Shown: positions 25,476 through 37,308 of the stretch, in pieces
Layout: the number at the start of each line of letters is the position of its first letter
How positions within the stretch are numbered: position 1 is the first letter of the stretch
Source of the DNA: Conoideocrella luteorostrata
Taxonomy: Eukaryota > Ascomycota > Sordariomycetes > Hypocreales > Clavicipitaceae
Assembly: GCA_032433595.1 (NCBI GenBank)
Contig: JASWJB010000170.1
Span: 1 to 64,000 of the forward strand
Direction: 5' to 3'
Length of the DNA stretch: 64,000 nucleotides
Made by a program: the position numbers and the translations under genes
Notes under the pieces: model-generated
What the model saw: the letters and a program-made list of their open reading frames with translations, nothing else
Databases searched by the model: none
Told to the model about the DNA's origin: nothing

Positions 25476-26957
25476 TGCGCGAAGCGTTTGGCTAGCGAGT
25501 CTGAGATATTTTCCAAAAATGTAAACTGTTAAGGATGATGCGGAGGATGTGCGCGGTGATAAAGAGTACGGTGTTGGTTCGGCGATCCGGGTTGTGCCCC
25601 AACGAAGGATGGATTGAAGCTGACGGAGGTATTTGGCTGAGGGTTTTAAGAAGCCAACGTCACGAGGACAAGAATGAGCTCAGCCAAAAATAAAGTTTCG
25701 CATACGGGGTTCGTCGTAAGATGTCAACAACGATAGAAACGGGGACCGGACAGTGGGGGGGCTACGAGGGGCGACTTTAGTGGGAAACTGGGGACGTTGC
25801 GATATCACTATCGTGATCCAAGTCCCTCAGCGCTCTTGATCTTCTATTCTCAACAATCTGTACAAGGCCAGACGGCGGTAGGCTTCAATTGAGCAAAATA
25901 TACATCAAAGCGTGTGAGATACAGATTGCTTGCTTGCGTGGGCATTCTCGCCAGCCGTATTAATGAGGCGGGACCCCTCTGGTTTCGATGCTGGGGAGGC
26001 GGTGACAGACAATGCAGGTTCCACCCCACCATTCTGAAGGTGTTAGGAAGCTGCACCTGTTCACCATTAATATGGCATTTCCCCACACCACTTCCGGCAG
26101 CGGCGGCGATCAATCGAGTTAATGTTGAAGCACTTGAGTTTGATCAATGCTTGACAAATAGATTCGTGCTCTTCCTTCTTAGCGGCTGAATGGCGGTGAT
26201 GTCTGTTCATGCGTCTTCATGATATATAGCAGAGTTGCATTGAGTGGTGTTTCCATACACATCTGTGTAACGTCGTTATCAGCCCGACATCGGCCATGCA
26301 CTTCGCATGGTGGCGTCTGCCGGTCATCACCACCACTGCGTGTTTCACATCAACGATCAACACGATGAGATTATATGTCGATTGAGCTCTGAGACTGTCA
26401 CATACGACCATAGCCGACTGAAAAATCTGGGTCCCGTTTGATCCCCGTTAGATAATCAGTCGAGCGCTGGATTAGTAGTTGGCTCGGTGACGACCAGCGA
26501 ATTCCCAGTGTTGTATGTTTTCCTTTTTGCCGATTTAGTCTCTTGATCAGGGTATCCCTGCCCGCATACGGAGAAGTTTCATCAGCAGAAGTTACCCAGA
26601 CTGTGAAAGTGACAGGGTAGGTAAAGTGTTAGAGATAAGGCTTTCGGTTGGACCGTAACTACCAGTCTGGGCAGGTGCGAGTCAAAGAGTAGAAATCTGT
26701 ACCTCTTAGAGACGAGCTGCACTTGTACACAAATAGGCAGGACTAAAATGCTCATACGTCAGAAGAAAGAATGTACTTGTTCTTGCTCTTGTAATCTATC
26801 TAATTCAATGTGCAAAACAAATATGATAGGGTATTATGTGTTTAACAAAGTAGCTCTCTCATCTGGTATCAATCATAGGTTCCGTTTCCCGCATCGCGGA
26901 ATCCCATCACGCATCAGTCCGAACAACGTCGCAAATAAAAACCCAATGAAGCCCAAT
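25476..26957. other. intergenic upstream of trehalase
   Basis: 1.5 kb without a supportable gene. G-rich patches such as CAGTGGGGGGG lie near 25750. Remaining frames are short. Confidence 0.5.
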
Positions 26958-27755
26958 TTATCCCAACAGAGATATTCCCCTTGCTGTAGACTCGCTTCGC
27001 CTCTTCGCAACAGTGGCGGCATCCCAAGTCCCAGCGAATATATCCTCACACTCCTCTTCATCGTCAGAGTCAAACACAATCTCATCAGAGTCCTGCAGAC
27101 TCCGCCTCGCACCCACATCACTACCGCCTTCTTCCTCATCAATAAGCCCCAGATCTTCAACAGCATAATCATCCCAGCTCCGATGTGTCATAACCCGCTC
27201 CGTCTCCAAAATGTATTTGCCCACTTTATATTTTTGCGACTGCTCTTTCGCATCCACGTACTTCCAACCCAGTTTCCGTCCGCATGTCGCACAGCAAATG
27301 TCCGCCACGACATGCCACCCTGTCACCAGTTGCCTATCCTCACTTCTTCCAATGCGAATATTTAAAAGGGAATCTTTAGTCGACCCAGGCGGTGCGACGA
27401 GAAAAGCACGACCGTACCGTCCTGTGAAACCTTTGGAGATAATCTGCGACGCGAGCGCCAAGTTGGTTGAGCATGTTGTGCATCGTAGAATATCTGGGGC
27501 ATTTCGCGACAAGCGTCGAGCGAAAAAGTTCCCGAAAGAACTCCCCTTGATAATCGGTTCATGGCCTGGAGGGCTGTTCGCTGGTGTAGTCTCAGCGGTG
27601 GAAATCGGGGATTTTGTAGGGCTCGCAGACGATGCCGAAGAAGAAACAGATGTAGATCGCCGATGATGAAACACAAAATCGAAGCTGGGAAGTAGGTAAC
27701 CTGGGAAGACGGGCCGTGTGGCTGAGATACTTGTGCTGCTTCGACGGCGAGCCAT
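26958..27755 (-). CDS. Yippee-domain zinc protein (Moh1-like)
   Basis: About 265 aa in a single exon when started at MARRRSSTSIS (27755); an in-frame ATG 30 bases upstream is possible. The N-terminal 95 residues are Ser/Pro/Thr-rich and basic. The Yippee domain follows: LRCTTCSTNLALASQIISKG with the first CxxC, GRYGRAFLV, GWHVVADICCATCGRKLGWKY with the second CxxC, and QKYKVGKYILE at the end. The two CxxC pairs bind one zinc. After the domain there is an acidic tail (DEIVFDSDDEEECEDIF). Yippee proteins resemble cereblon/Mis18-type zinc folds, and yeast Moh1 is associated with stationary-phase survival and the GID ubiquitin ligase. Its role here is inferred only from the family. The extra N- and C-terminal regions make it much longer than the minimal 120-residue Yippee proteins. 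Confidence 0.88.
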   Translation of the reverse strand: MARRRSSTSISATRPVFPGYLLPSFDFVFHHRRSTSVSSSASSASPTKSPISTAETTPANSPPGHEPIIKGSSFGNFFARRLSRNAPDILRCTTCSTNLALASQIISKGFTGRYGRAFLVAPPGSTKDSLLNIRIGRSEDRQLVTGWHVVADICCATCGRKLGWKYVDAKEQSQKYKVGKYILETERVMTHRSWDDYAVEDLGLIDEEEGGSDVGARRSLQDSDEIVFDSDDEEECEDIFAGTWDAATVAKRRSESTARGISLLG

Positions 27756-28720
27756 TTTGATAAACCAGACGACACTCGTGGCCACAAAGCTTAATTCTTT
27801 GGATAGTGTCGTCGCTGTCTAAAAGTCATGCTGTTGTGGGTAAAGACGGATCGAGAAGATGGTGAAGGAGCGATGAAGTTGTGACACTCGACCAGTCCGT
27901 CGGTCGATGCGGGCTCAACGAAGGTTTGACTACGGATCTAGGAAAGTACCCCGTAGCCTATCTCACATGAGCCGGTGGTGACATGACCTTCGGCCCCGCA
28001 CATCGTAAGGCATTGGCAGCGCCTAACATGGTCACTTGTGGTGGCGCCGGAAATGCCAAAGTGCATGAGGAGCAGGAGGCGAGCTATGCCGCGCCGTCGG
28101 GTGTGTTCCAGTCAAAAAATTGCTTGGCCGAAGCTTCGAATTGAACTGAATGTAATTGTACGGCTGTGGAATTTTGCCGGTCTCTTACCAAGGAATGTGG
28201 ACGATCCTGCATGCAATTGACGGCATCTCTCCATTGTATGGGTGCTTTGATGGGTCTAGCTCGGGAGGGTCATTCGGCACTGGATTAGCGCCACAAAAGG
28301 ATTATGGGGCCACCAGCTTGGTTGGGCGGGACCAGATAAGTTGATGTCACCCGACCAGGCGCTCGGTTGGCTGCCGTTTAGTGCCAACTACGTTACGAGT
28401 TGGCTCTCAGGGCCCTGCTGCGATGGCGCCTTCCTTGTTGGATGCACCAGGCAATCATGTTGATATAACCGACAAGACTACAACAAGACAAAGTGACATG
28501 AGAGGAGGAATATGCAGTTTCTTACTCCATCACTCAGAACTATATTCACAATAAGAGGAAAGGCTCCTTGGCTCAAATATCAAACAACATAATAGAACTC
28601 TCACAGTGTAGTGCTAGTCAATACAGGCACCATGTATCCCGTAGCCTTCATGCTAAATGCCAAGAATTTATAATAATCTACACATGTCGATATGTTCCTC
28701 TTGATTTGCACTCGCTCGCT
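27756..28720. other. intergenic, no gene seen
   Basis: About 960 bp. Short GC-rich frames near 28040-28340 have no signature. The right end holds the DUG1 3' UTR. Confidence 0.5.
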
Positions 28721-30379
28721 TTATGACTGAGGCTCCTCTGCAACGTAGTGCAGATAGGCACCGAGCAGCTTGATTCCTTCAATGTAGTTGCGCTTGTCCA
28801 GCTTCTCGTTGATGGAGTGAGCACCATCAGTAGAGCTACCCATGGGAAGTAGCAGAACGTTCTTTCCAGTGGCTTCTTCGAAGGTTATGGTAACGGGAAT
28901 ACTAAGTGAAGGGTCAGCTTTTAGTGTTCAGAATTACAGTGCATGGCGCAGATTCGTATACCTTCCACCCTCGCGAGTAAAGTCAGGCTGGACACCCCAA
29001 ACACGCTCGGTGGCCTTGGCGGCCGCAGAAAAATTCCAGTGCTTAGGTGAAGCAGCCCACCACTTGCCGGTGTGCTGAGCATGCACCTTCATAGTGTTCT
29101 TGCTGTTCAGCTTGGCAAACTGCTCCTCAACATACTTGAAGACACAGGCGTTGGTGGTATCGATGTCCATGTTAGGGACAGTTCGAATAGAGAACTTGCC
29201 GATGACCTTAGCGGGAATGACGGTCTTGGCTCCGGGGCTGGAGAAAGCACCCTCAACGCCGTGGACTGATAGCGAGGGGTATCGCCAGCGGGCCATCAGA
29301 GTGTTCTTCTTGTCATCGTGAATGGTAGTTTGACTTCCCAAAGACTCGAAAATGTTATCCATGGTGAATGAGATGCCATCGTACAAGCTCTCTTCCTCTT
29401 TGGTGACGGGTGCAACCTGTTCCATGATACCAGGGATCTGAATCTTGCCGTGCGTATCCACCAATGTGCCCAAAAGACGGACGAGATCAGTCATGGGCTC
29501 CTGAGCGGTACCACCAAAGACACCGCTGTGGAGATCAGCACCGGGGCCAGAGACCTCAAGAGAGTAATAGTTGCAACCTCGCAGGCCGTAGGTCAAGCAA
29601 GGCTTCTCAGTTCCGAGCCAGTAGTTGTCGGAAATGCAGACAGCGTCGGTGTCAGCAAAGTATTTCTTTGCCTCGGCCTGGATGAAATCGTCCAAACCCT
29701 CTGAGCCATACTCTTCCATACCCTCGAAGCACATCAGCAGGTTGACGGGAAAGTCAATGCCAGCCTTCTGGTGAGCGTCAATGGCATTAAGCCACCCTAA
29801 AACGGGACCTTTGTCGTCGGTAGAACCACGACCAAACATACGGCCCTTGTCATCAACAGTGAGTTCGAAGGGTTCAGTGGCCCAGCCATCGCTTTTCTCA
29901 GCAGGCTGAACGTCGTAGTGGCCATATACAAGGATCGTTCGCTTGTTCTTGTCGTTTCCGTAGCGGGCAAGGACAACTGGTGGCAGCTCAAGGTGTTCCT
30001 TGTGCGGCTGCTTGCCAAGGGGTCGAAGCTCGACTTCAGCACCCAAGGACTTCAGCTCATTACCGAGCCATTCGCCCATGCGGACGACATCGGGGCGACG
30101 AGCATCCTCAGCGGAGATAGAGGGAATTGCAACAGCCTTGCGAAGACGCTCGATGAAGGTGTTGGCAGACTCGTCCACCTGCTTGAAGTAACTGTCAAGT
30201 TGAGGAGCCATCTTTTGTGCTTGGTGAGCTCGGATGGAGTCTGTAAGATATGGGCGACAGCAAGATAAGTTCCCTTGGATTTGCAAAGGAGAAGAGAAGA
30301 AGTTGAGGGGGGGAGATAATCTTTGAACTGCTCTAGGAAGACGACAGGACAGTGCCTGCTGCAAGATGGTGCGGGGCAT
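28721..30379 (-). CDS. DUG1: Cys-Gly metallodipeptidase (M20A), Dug1
   Basis: The model joins 30379-28962 and 28901-28721; the 60-bp intron has donor GTATAC and splices FTREGG to [15 protein letters not shown]. From [14 protein letters not shown] at 30211 the product is about 476 aa, the normal size. From the upstream in-frame ATG at 30379 it gains 56 residues ([20 protein letters not shown]...), basic and hydroxylated like a mitochondrial presequence. Metal-site stretches are [49 protein letters not shown] and the final [13 protein letters not shown]. The enzyme cleaves Cys-Gly in the gamma-glutamyl-independent glutathione degradation route (Dug complex). Alternative starts could give cytosolic and mitochondrial forms. 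Coordinates here give the longer form. Confidence 0.93.
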
Positions 30380-31460
30380 TACACTTTGTTGTACATAATG
30401 GACCTCTTGAGAAGGTGGGGGAACTAACTACGGAGTGTGTATTACTGGAAGGTGTAATGTGCCTGCAGGGAGCTAACAAAAAGTTCTTGCGGAAGCGACG
30501 GTTATTCACGGCAGCCAATGGAAATACGCTGACTCATCCAAGAACCATTGGAGCAGCGGTAGGTCACCTCCGGAGAGCGGATTTAGTTAGTACGGAGCAC
30601 GGAGTCTGGAGGATTCGGTCCCGGGAATTTAATGTTCCGGCTGATTGCTTTTGCTGACTGTGTCGTCGATTGCTGCTATTAAGAAATCCGCGTCCCCCAT
30701 GCCGAATTCGCTTACTTCTCTCCTTTACAACACACCCTAATTCATCGACTTTTCCCATCAAGGGCAATCGCAATCATCGTCGAATCGGCAGAGTACGCTC
30801 CTCTGATACTTGAAAGACTGTTTCCACTAATCGAACGGCCATTTTTCTTCCGTGCAGCCTATTTTGCGCCACTTGTGACTTCCAGCCGCACTACGCGGAC
30901 AGTGCATGTTCTGACGATCCCTTTTCTCGCCGAATCACCACAAGCCATCCAGCAAGCTCATAGCGAAATACGGTTCAAGTTTTATCTCGCGCTTGCTTTT
31001 GCAAGGATATTTAGAGGCTAGGCTTTGGCTTCTTGAAGGCGTTTGGTGCAGTTGGTGTATTGTTGTTGCTGAATCGGAAGTGAGGAGGACCGGTTGGGTT
31101 GCATTTTCCTACAGGCATCTGCCTATTGTACTCCTTATTGTTCAGCCCCTGATCTCCATAACCATTTTGTTTTTTCAAGTACAATCAGAATTGACTATTT
31201 ATTTTTGCAACTTGACCTGAAGAGCACTCGAGTGCAAAGCAAGACAAAAAAAAAACCAAAAAAGATACCAAGAGAAGGAAGCACAGTCAAGTTTAACTGG
31301 CGTCGCTAGCACAGAAAGAGAAAGAACCCAATTCAATCTTTTATACAAATTATCTTCTTTGGCGCGCGACTAAGGGCGCAGCCTTACTCATCGCTACGCG
31401 GCCTTCATCAACATCACTGATATTGTTGTGGTTTACATTGCCCCTCACCCAAGACTCAAG
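30380..31460. other. divergent region between DUG1 and MPE1
   Basis: 1.08 kb with no supportable gene. It contains an AGTACGGAGCACGGAGT variant of the recurrent TACGGAG motif near 30592. An A-run at about 31246-31262 lies in the MPE1 upstream region. Confidence 0.5.
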
Positions 31461-33223
31461 ATGGCGTCATCAGTGTTTTTCAAGTTCAAGTCTCAAAAAG
31501 AGCCCACCAGAGTAGAATTCGATGGCACTGGCATATCAGTTTTCGAGTTGAAACGAGAGATCATCAACAGAAGTGGCCTGGGAGACGGCACTGACTTTGA
31601 CCTCCTCCTGTACACGGAGGACAGCACTGAAGGTAAGTGTTACAGCCATCATGACGCCTCCGTACCCGATGAATGTACTAACCAATCCTTTAGAGTATGA
31701 CGATGATACCACCATCATTCCCAGGTCGACCACCGTTATAGCTCGTCGTCAACCGTCTCTCAAACCTGGAGCTGGTCGAGCTGCAAGATATGTCTTCGGC
31801 AAAATGCCAGTATCCGCCAAAAATGCCGGCAGAAAAGAGCAGTCATCAAAAGCCTCTTCATCAAAGCCAAGTGCCACCGCTATCAACGAGATGAACAATG
31901 CAATGACAGAAGAAGATAAAATGGCAGCCATGTTTGCCGCTCAAACGGAGCAGTGGTCAGCCCAACAAGAGGAGATGTCTCAGTAAGTTTTGCTCATAAT
32001 ATATGTTGAATCGAATTCATCGGCTAACCCACAAATAGTCAAGCTCCTGTATTCAAGCCTGGGGCCAAGAGACCAGCAAATGTTCCAGATCATGATCCTC
32101 CCCATGGCTATATTTGCTATCGATGCGGCAATAAAGGCCATTGGATTCAACTCTGCCCAACAAACGACGACCCTGAATTCGATAACCGGCCTCGGGTGAA
32201 GAGGACCACTGGCATCCCTCGGTCATTTCTTCAGAAAGTTGACAAGTCTATTGTCATGGCACAGACTGACGGTGATGAGTCCAAGAGACCATCTGGTATC
32301 ATGGTCAATGCCGAGGGAGATTTTGTCATTGCAGAGCCGGACAAGGCATCATGGGAACAGTACCAGGCAAAGGCCAAGTCATCTACAGCCAATAAAGAGG
32401 CACAAGCCGAAGATAAAGAAATGCAAGAGAGGGGTCTCCAATGTTCGATTGACAAGAAGATGTTTATAGAACCAATGAAGACACCGTGCTGTAAGAAGAC
32501 GTTTTGCAATGATTGCATAACGAATGCTCTTATAGAAAGCGACTTTATTTGCCCTGCCTGTCAGACTGGAGGTGTACTGATTGACGACTTGCAGCCTGAT
32601 GATGAAGCTTCAAAGATGATTCGGGAGTATCTTAAAGAGAAGGAGACTGCCAAGTCACCGCCGCCATCGTCCCCCAAGGCGGATCGAGCAGCGGCCGAGA
32701 AGGCCACTGTAAAAGGCGAAGACAAGCTCGAAGACCAAGTGAAGAAAGAAGAAACTGCAGATAGTGAGGCTAAAGAGGTTGAGGCAAAGTCGTCTCCGAA
32801 AACGTCATCACCCCAAGAAGTCTCCGCAAAATCACCCCCCAAAGAGGCGGAAAGCGATAAACTTGATGACAAGCAACTGGCTGAACGGTCAACCCAGCAG
32901 GAAATCAACTCGAAAAAGCGACCTGCAGAAGAGTCCATTGAGAATCCAAAGATTCCCAAGGGTCCTCGCGCCATGCAAACCAAGAACCAGCAAAATAACA
33001 TGAGCCCCATAGACAATATGATGAATGGAATGCCAAATATGGGAATGGACAACATGATGTTCAATGGTATGGGCATGCCAAACATGATGGGTATGCCGAA
33101 CATGAACATGGGGATGGGAATGCCTATGATGGGCATGCCAATGATGAGCATGTCCAACTTCGGGAATATGAACGGCGGATTTGGAGGCATGAATGGTGGT
33201 TGGGACATGAGTGGTATGAATGC

Positions 33224-33254
<31 letters not shown>

Positions 33255-33509
33255 AACGGCATGAACAGCATGAACGGCATGAACGGCATGAATGGCATGA
33301 ATGGTATGAATGGTATGCAGGGGAACATGGGAATGGGAGGTAACATGGGAAATATGAACGGTGGTGGTATGAATGGATTCCACAATGGCCAGAATGCTGG
33401 CCAAGCGAACATCCAAGGTGATGACGATGCGTATTTCCGAAAACCCGTGAACCCTCACCGACAGAAGAAAGTGCGCCGGGCTCGACCCAGTGACTACCGA
33501 GAATTGTGA
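31461..33509 (+). CDS. MPE1: Mpe1/RBBP6-type cleavage and polyadenylation factor subunit
   Basis: The model joins 31461-31632, 31694-31982 and 32039-33509 (about 643 aa). Both introns have GTAAGT donors and CTAACC branches. Domain order: ubiquitin-like DWNN domain (about 1-75, starting MASSVFFKFKSQKEPTRVEF), CCHC zinc knuckle CYRCGNKGHWIQLC (180-193), then a RING/U-box-like finger at about 289-328 (LQCSIDKKMFIEP, CCKKTFCNDC, CPAC). A charged Lys/Glu/Ser-rich linker follows. Next comes a long Met/Gly/Asn low-complexity tract and a basic end (RQKKVRRARPSDYREL). In yeast Mpe1 belongs to the CPF complex and promotes pre-mRNA cleavage and poly(A) addition. The Met-Gly-Asn tract has expanded at DNA level in near-identical nine-base units. 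Confidence 0.94.
33225..33318 (+). repeat. nine-base coding tandem repeat in MPE1
   Basis: Successive nine-base units such as GGCATGGGC and GGCATGAAC/AATGGTATG encode GMG and GMN tripeptides. Copies are nearly identical, so length variation between strains is likely. It encodes a disordered Met/Gly/Asn stretch. Confidence 0.85.
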
Positions 33510-34103
33510 AAATGAAACTTGACAACATCGCAATTTCCTCAACAGACATAGACTGGATGGTTATCTCCGGCTTCTTATCTCAACCTACATTTACGACCGT
33601 TTACAATATCCACCACATAGCAGTTACATCAAGATTTGATGTATTATCACGGCTCACTGGTTTCAGTTATTTACTCCTCTTTTTTTTTTGGATTGGCGTT
33701 GGTAGGAGGCATTCTATTATTTTCACACCTCGGCGTTGGTGTTCACGGCGGCTTGCTGGACAGAGTATGCAAGCATTCTCAACACATATCTGAGGCATTG
33801 TTACGGCGCACATTAGTTGAAATCGGGAGCAATGCGTTTCTACTTGGTCCCGTTCACTGTAGACCAAAAAATTAAAATAAAGAAAATACCAAAATTTTGT
33901 CCACAATGCAGTTTACAAATTTTGCAACTTGAATACTCGCACGGAGATTCTCTCCATTTAAGTGAAACTATGTCTATGTATCTGCTAACACCACGATAAG
34001 TGCACCATCCCGTCATCCGCTCCGTGCTGTCAAATATCAAGATGTACCAACCTCACACAACGCCCATCATCTCTAATCATCACTTTTCTTCAACAAGTCT
34101 TCC
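33510..34103. other. convergent spacer between MPE1 and GET3
   Basis: About 590 bp with both 3' UTRs. AT-rich (a TTTTTTTTT run near 33682). No gene. Confidence 0.55.
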
Positions 34104-35200
34104 CTACTCCGGGGGGACATATTGCTTAACCAACAGCTCGCTAAACTTCTCCAACCTCTCCTTCCCTCTGACCTCCTCCACCAACAGCGGCATCTTCACC
34201 ACATTGAAGTCCTCGGCATACAGCTCCTCATACTGGTCTAAATATTTCTTTTGCATTTTTCTTCTCGCGTTGCACTGGTCACACTCGCTCTGCTTCTTGG
34301 GAAACAGTAGCTGATTCACCACGACGGTATGCGTGTCAATTCCATAACTGGCCAGCTCCTGGATCATGCGCTCCGTTTCGTAAAGACTCAAGAACTCAGC
34401 AATGCAGACGCACACAAATGTCGTGAGATCGGCGTCCTTGAACTGCGTGTTGACTTCGGAGATGGTTTCGCGCAGGGATTCGAGCTTCTCCATCATGTCG
34501 TTGAGGTTCTGCCCGTTGGGGAGGGCGCCACTTGACCCGAGGACGCCGTTGAGCAGGGGCCCGTACTGGGTTGAGAGCTGGGAGACTTTGGCAAGAGCCT
34601 TCTCGAGAACGGAGGGGAATTGGAGAAAGCGGAGGGTGTGGCCTGTAGGGGCAGTGTCGAAGATGATGGTTTCGTACGAGAGAGACTTGACTTGTTTGAG
34701 GACTTCGGCAAAGGACATGGCTTCGTCAATACCGGGAATCTATCGTGGGCAGTGTTAGTATCAGTTTATGCCAGTCATCGGCGGATTTGCTGGGAGAAAC
34801 TAGGTGAGCGTACGGCGAATGCCAAATCCTGCATCATACCACCCAATCCACCGCCCATGGCATTAATGTCCTCCTCGTCGCCCTGGCCAGCCAGCAGATC
34901 CTGCATGCTGCCGTTAGGATCAATCTCCATTGCACTCAAGTTGTCAAAGCCATTAACTAGACGGGCCTCCTTGCCGAACTTTTGGGAGAACGCATCGGAC
35001 AAGTTATGCGCAGGGTCGGTCGAGATGAGCAGTACCGAGCGCCGGACCTTGGCGAGCTGAATGGCCAGAGAACATGACGTAGTGGTCTTGCCGACACCAC
35101 CTTTGCCTCCGACAAAGATCCAGCGGAGAGATCGCTGGTCAAGGAGGGATTGGAGGGTGGGCTCAAGGGCTTCGTCGGCCGAGATGATGGCGGATGACAT
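34104..35200 (-). CDS. GET3: Get3 ATPase, tail-anchored protein targeting
   Basis: The model joins 35200-34814 and 34739-34104 (340 aa); the 74-bp intron has donor GTACGC and acceptor ATAG and splices DLAFA to [10 protein letters not shown]. Deviant Walker [10 protein letters not shown] is at 32-40, switch [13 protein letters not shown] follows, and switch [12 protein letters not shown] is at 157-166. The dimer-bridging zinc pair CDQC is at about 282-285. The protein is a cytosolic homodimeric ATPase that captures transmembrane segments of tail-anchored proteins and hands them to the ER receptor Get1/Get2. Length and motif order are standard, so ArsA-like arsenite pump function is not suggested. 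Its 3' end faces MPE1. Confidence 0.97.
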
Positions 35201-36328
35201 GGCGGGGGGAAGGGGGGGGGTGGTTTTGTGGTGGACAAAGGATGCGGTTGGAGATAGGGTTTCTAGGGAGAGCGCGTGAGTGGCCAGATTCGGGGTACCG
35301 CTTGGCGATTGGAGGGAGGATGTTACGTTTGAGGGGTGGCTGGCTCGGCGGTTTGGAGGTGGACGATGATGAGGATCTGAGAAGGTTTGGTCCGTTGACG
35401 TCGAGTTGACCGTTAGTTCTAGAAAGCTCCAGCCCTGTCTGAGTGGACTTCAAACCGGATGCGATGGATGAAGAGCGGATGGAGGGGCAGAGGGAAACAA
35501 AATTCATGGTGCAAAGTCCCCCGCATTGTTAGTCTAGTGGCGCCGCTAAGTTTTATTATCCCTCTCCATCCGGGCACCTGAGATGGAGATAAAAAAAATA
35601 AAAACGTGCCTTTCATAAGCATCACCAATAGGCTTCATGTCCAGTAACTTTGGGATTTCTTCAGAACACGGCTTCTGGAAACAATTGCGACAATATTTTT
35701 CATTGTTGGCGGTCAATGCTACCTCTACGGAAAATGTGATTTACGAAACGGAACACAATAAGTAAACTCGTAGATTTCACACTGTTGTACTCTGTACAGG
35801 GACGGACTACATAGCCGACACAAAGCCTCAAAGCTGTCGGAAATTATCCGTTCGACTGCAGAGCGAGATGCAGGCCTACTAAATGTCACCCTAATAGCAG
35901 CAAATAGTGGCTTATATACTCAACGCATCAAAAACATACATAGACAACATTTCTTGGCGCGACATCTTGAGCAGCAATAAGCAGCCACAATGAGCGACAA
36001 GATGCGAGTGCATACTACGTGAAAATACCATCACTCCCTCTCGATACGGCGAAGTGGGTTGGCCATTCCTGCAGTTTAATATCCAGGGGCTTCGTCGGGC
36101 GACTAAGGCGGGCATGCACATCCACGGAACATGAGGCCACCGCGATGTACTCCGTAGATGCAAGATAGTTAGGGATTCATTTCAGACCTCGAAACCATAC
36201 AACCTAACTAAAACTACATCATAAAATCCCTCCTTTCAGCGTCCTGCTGGTTGACGATTTCCTTCTTAATGACAGAAGTCCAATCACTGGTTGACAATGC
36301 ATGCTCTTTCGCGATCCTGAAATTTATA
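35201..36328. other. intergenic, no gene seen
   Basis: About 1.1 kb. G-rich sequence upstream of GET3 is its likely promoter and leader. A GTACTCCGTAG motif is near 36144. No supportable gene. Confidence 0.5.
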
Positions 36329-37308
36329 TTAGATCGACCCATCATTCAGGCGATCGTGAATGGGGACCAAATTGTCACTGCAAGGGCAAGTTTCACAAAC
36401 GGGAATGCTCTCAAATGTGTCTTGTCCGGGGACGGGGAGGCTGATATGTACATACCCAGTAGGTCCGGTGGCATTGGGATTGGCATGAATCGTATACGCT
36501 TGAATCGGATACGCTTGGTATGGAGCCGAAATCAATTGCTTCAGCTGGCAAATTTCGGCATTTATCTTAGCCATGTCCTTGGAGATGGACGCAAACTGCT
36601 GAGTATACTTCCTCAGCGAAAGATCTGTATCCCATTTTGTATTTTGTTAGCAACATGTAGACACAATCTGAGGTGAGATCTTACCCTTCTCAGTGACGGG
36701 CAACAGGTCACCAATGGACCCAGCATCGATCCAAGGGAAGCGACGATATCCTGAAAGATCTGTCTCAGCAGGAATGTTTGGGCGCACCGATGAGTTTGCG
36801 CTCCTCGGGTTGCCTTCTAAAGTCGTCGGTTCGCGAGGGGAACCGTCCTCAGACCTGATAAAAGTAGCCCAGCCATGGCTGGATCATGGGGAAGTTTGTG
36901 CGTTGTCATATCGTCACGTTCCATTCATCCTGAAAATTTGCTTTCACGCTTGCCAAACACCGCCCGTTCCATGTATGAGAGGCCATCATGGTTTATTTGC
37001 ATTCTTCAGAGGAAGAAGGTAGTTGTTGAATTTTCCCTATGCATCTGTCTGCTCCTAGCGCCGTATGGCATATTTAGTGCCGACAGGGAGGACGTTCAGC
37101 CAAACCCGGATTATGCTAACCTGGGAAAGATCCGCAATCGTGAGGGCCCCTCATCATCTGGCGATGTTATAAGCTCGATTGGCCCTGTCAAGGCGTTCTG
37201 GCTGCTGTCGCTTCCATGATCCAGCACCATTAGCGGATCTTCATCCTCTCCCCGAGACCGTGCTATTGCGAACGAAATTCCCGAGAGGAAAAGATTATCC
37301 GCAGCCAT
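36329..37308 (-). CDS. hypothetical protein, 217 aa, three exons
   Basis: The model joins 37308-37121, 36854-36685 and 36624-36329, closing in frame at both junctions. The first intron is 266 bp with donor GTTAGC; the second is 60 bp with donor GTAAGA, branch GCTAAC and acceptor ACAG. The product starts MAADNLFLSGISFAIARSRG. It has an acidic stretch and a Ser/Pro/Arg-rich region, then SGYRRFPWIDAGSIGDLLPV. A possible amphipathic helix follows (DLSLRKYTQQFASISKDM and on to ICQLKQLI). The C-terminal end carries VCETCPC. No membrane segment or known domain is recognised. The first-exon donor is non-consensus, so the N-terminus is less certain than the rest. It lies head-to-head with the cupin gene. 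Confidence 0.6.

Noticed and set aside
32561..33542. Long antisense frames (283 and 217 codons) opposite the MPE1 3' part
   Set aside because: They are mirror images of the Met/Gly/Asn repeat and charged linker of MPE1 (runs of MPFMPF and HAVHAV) and have no independent signature.
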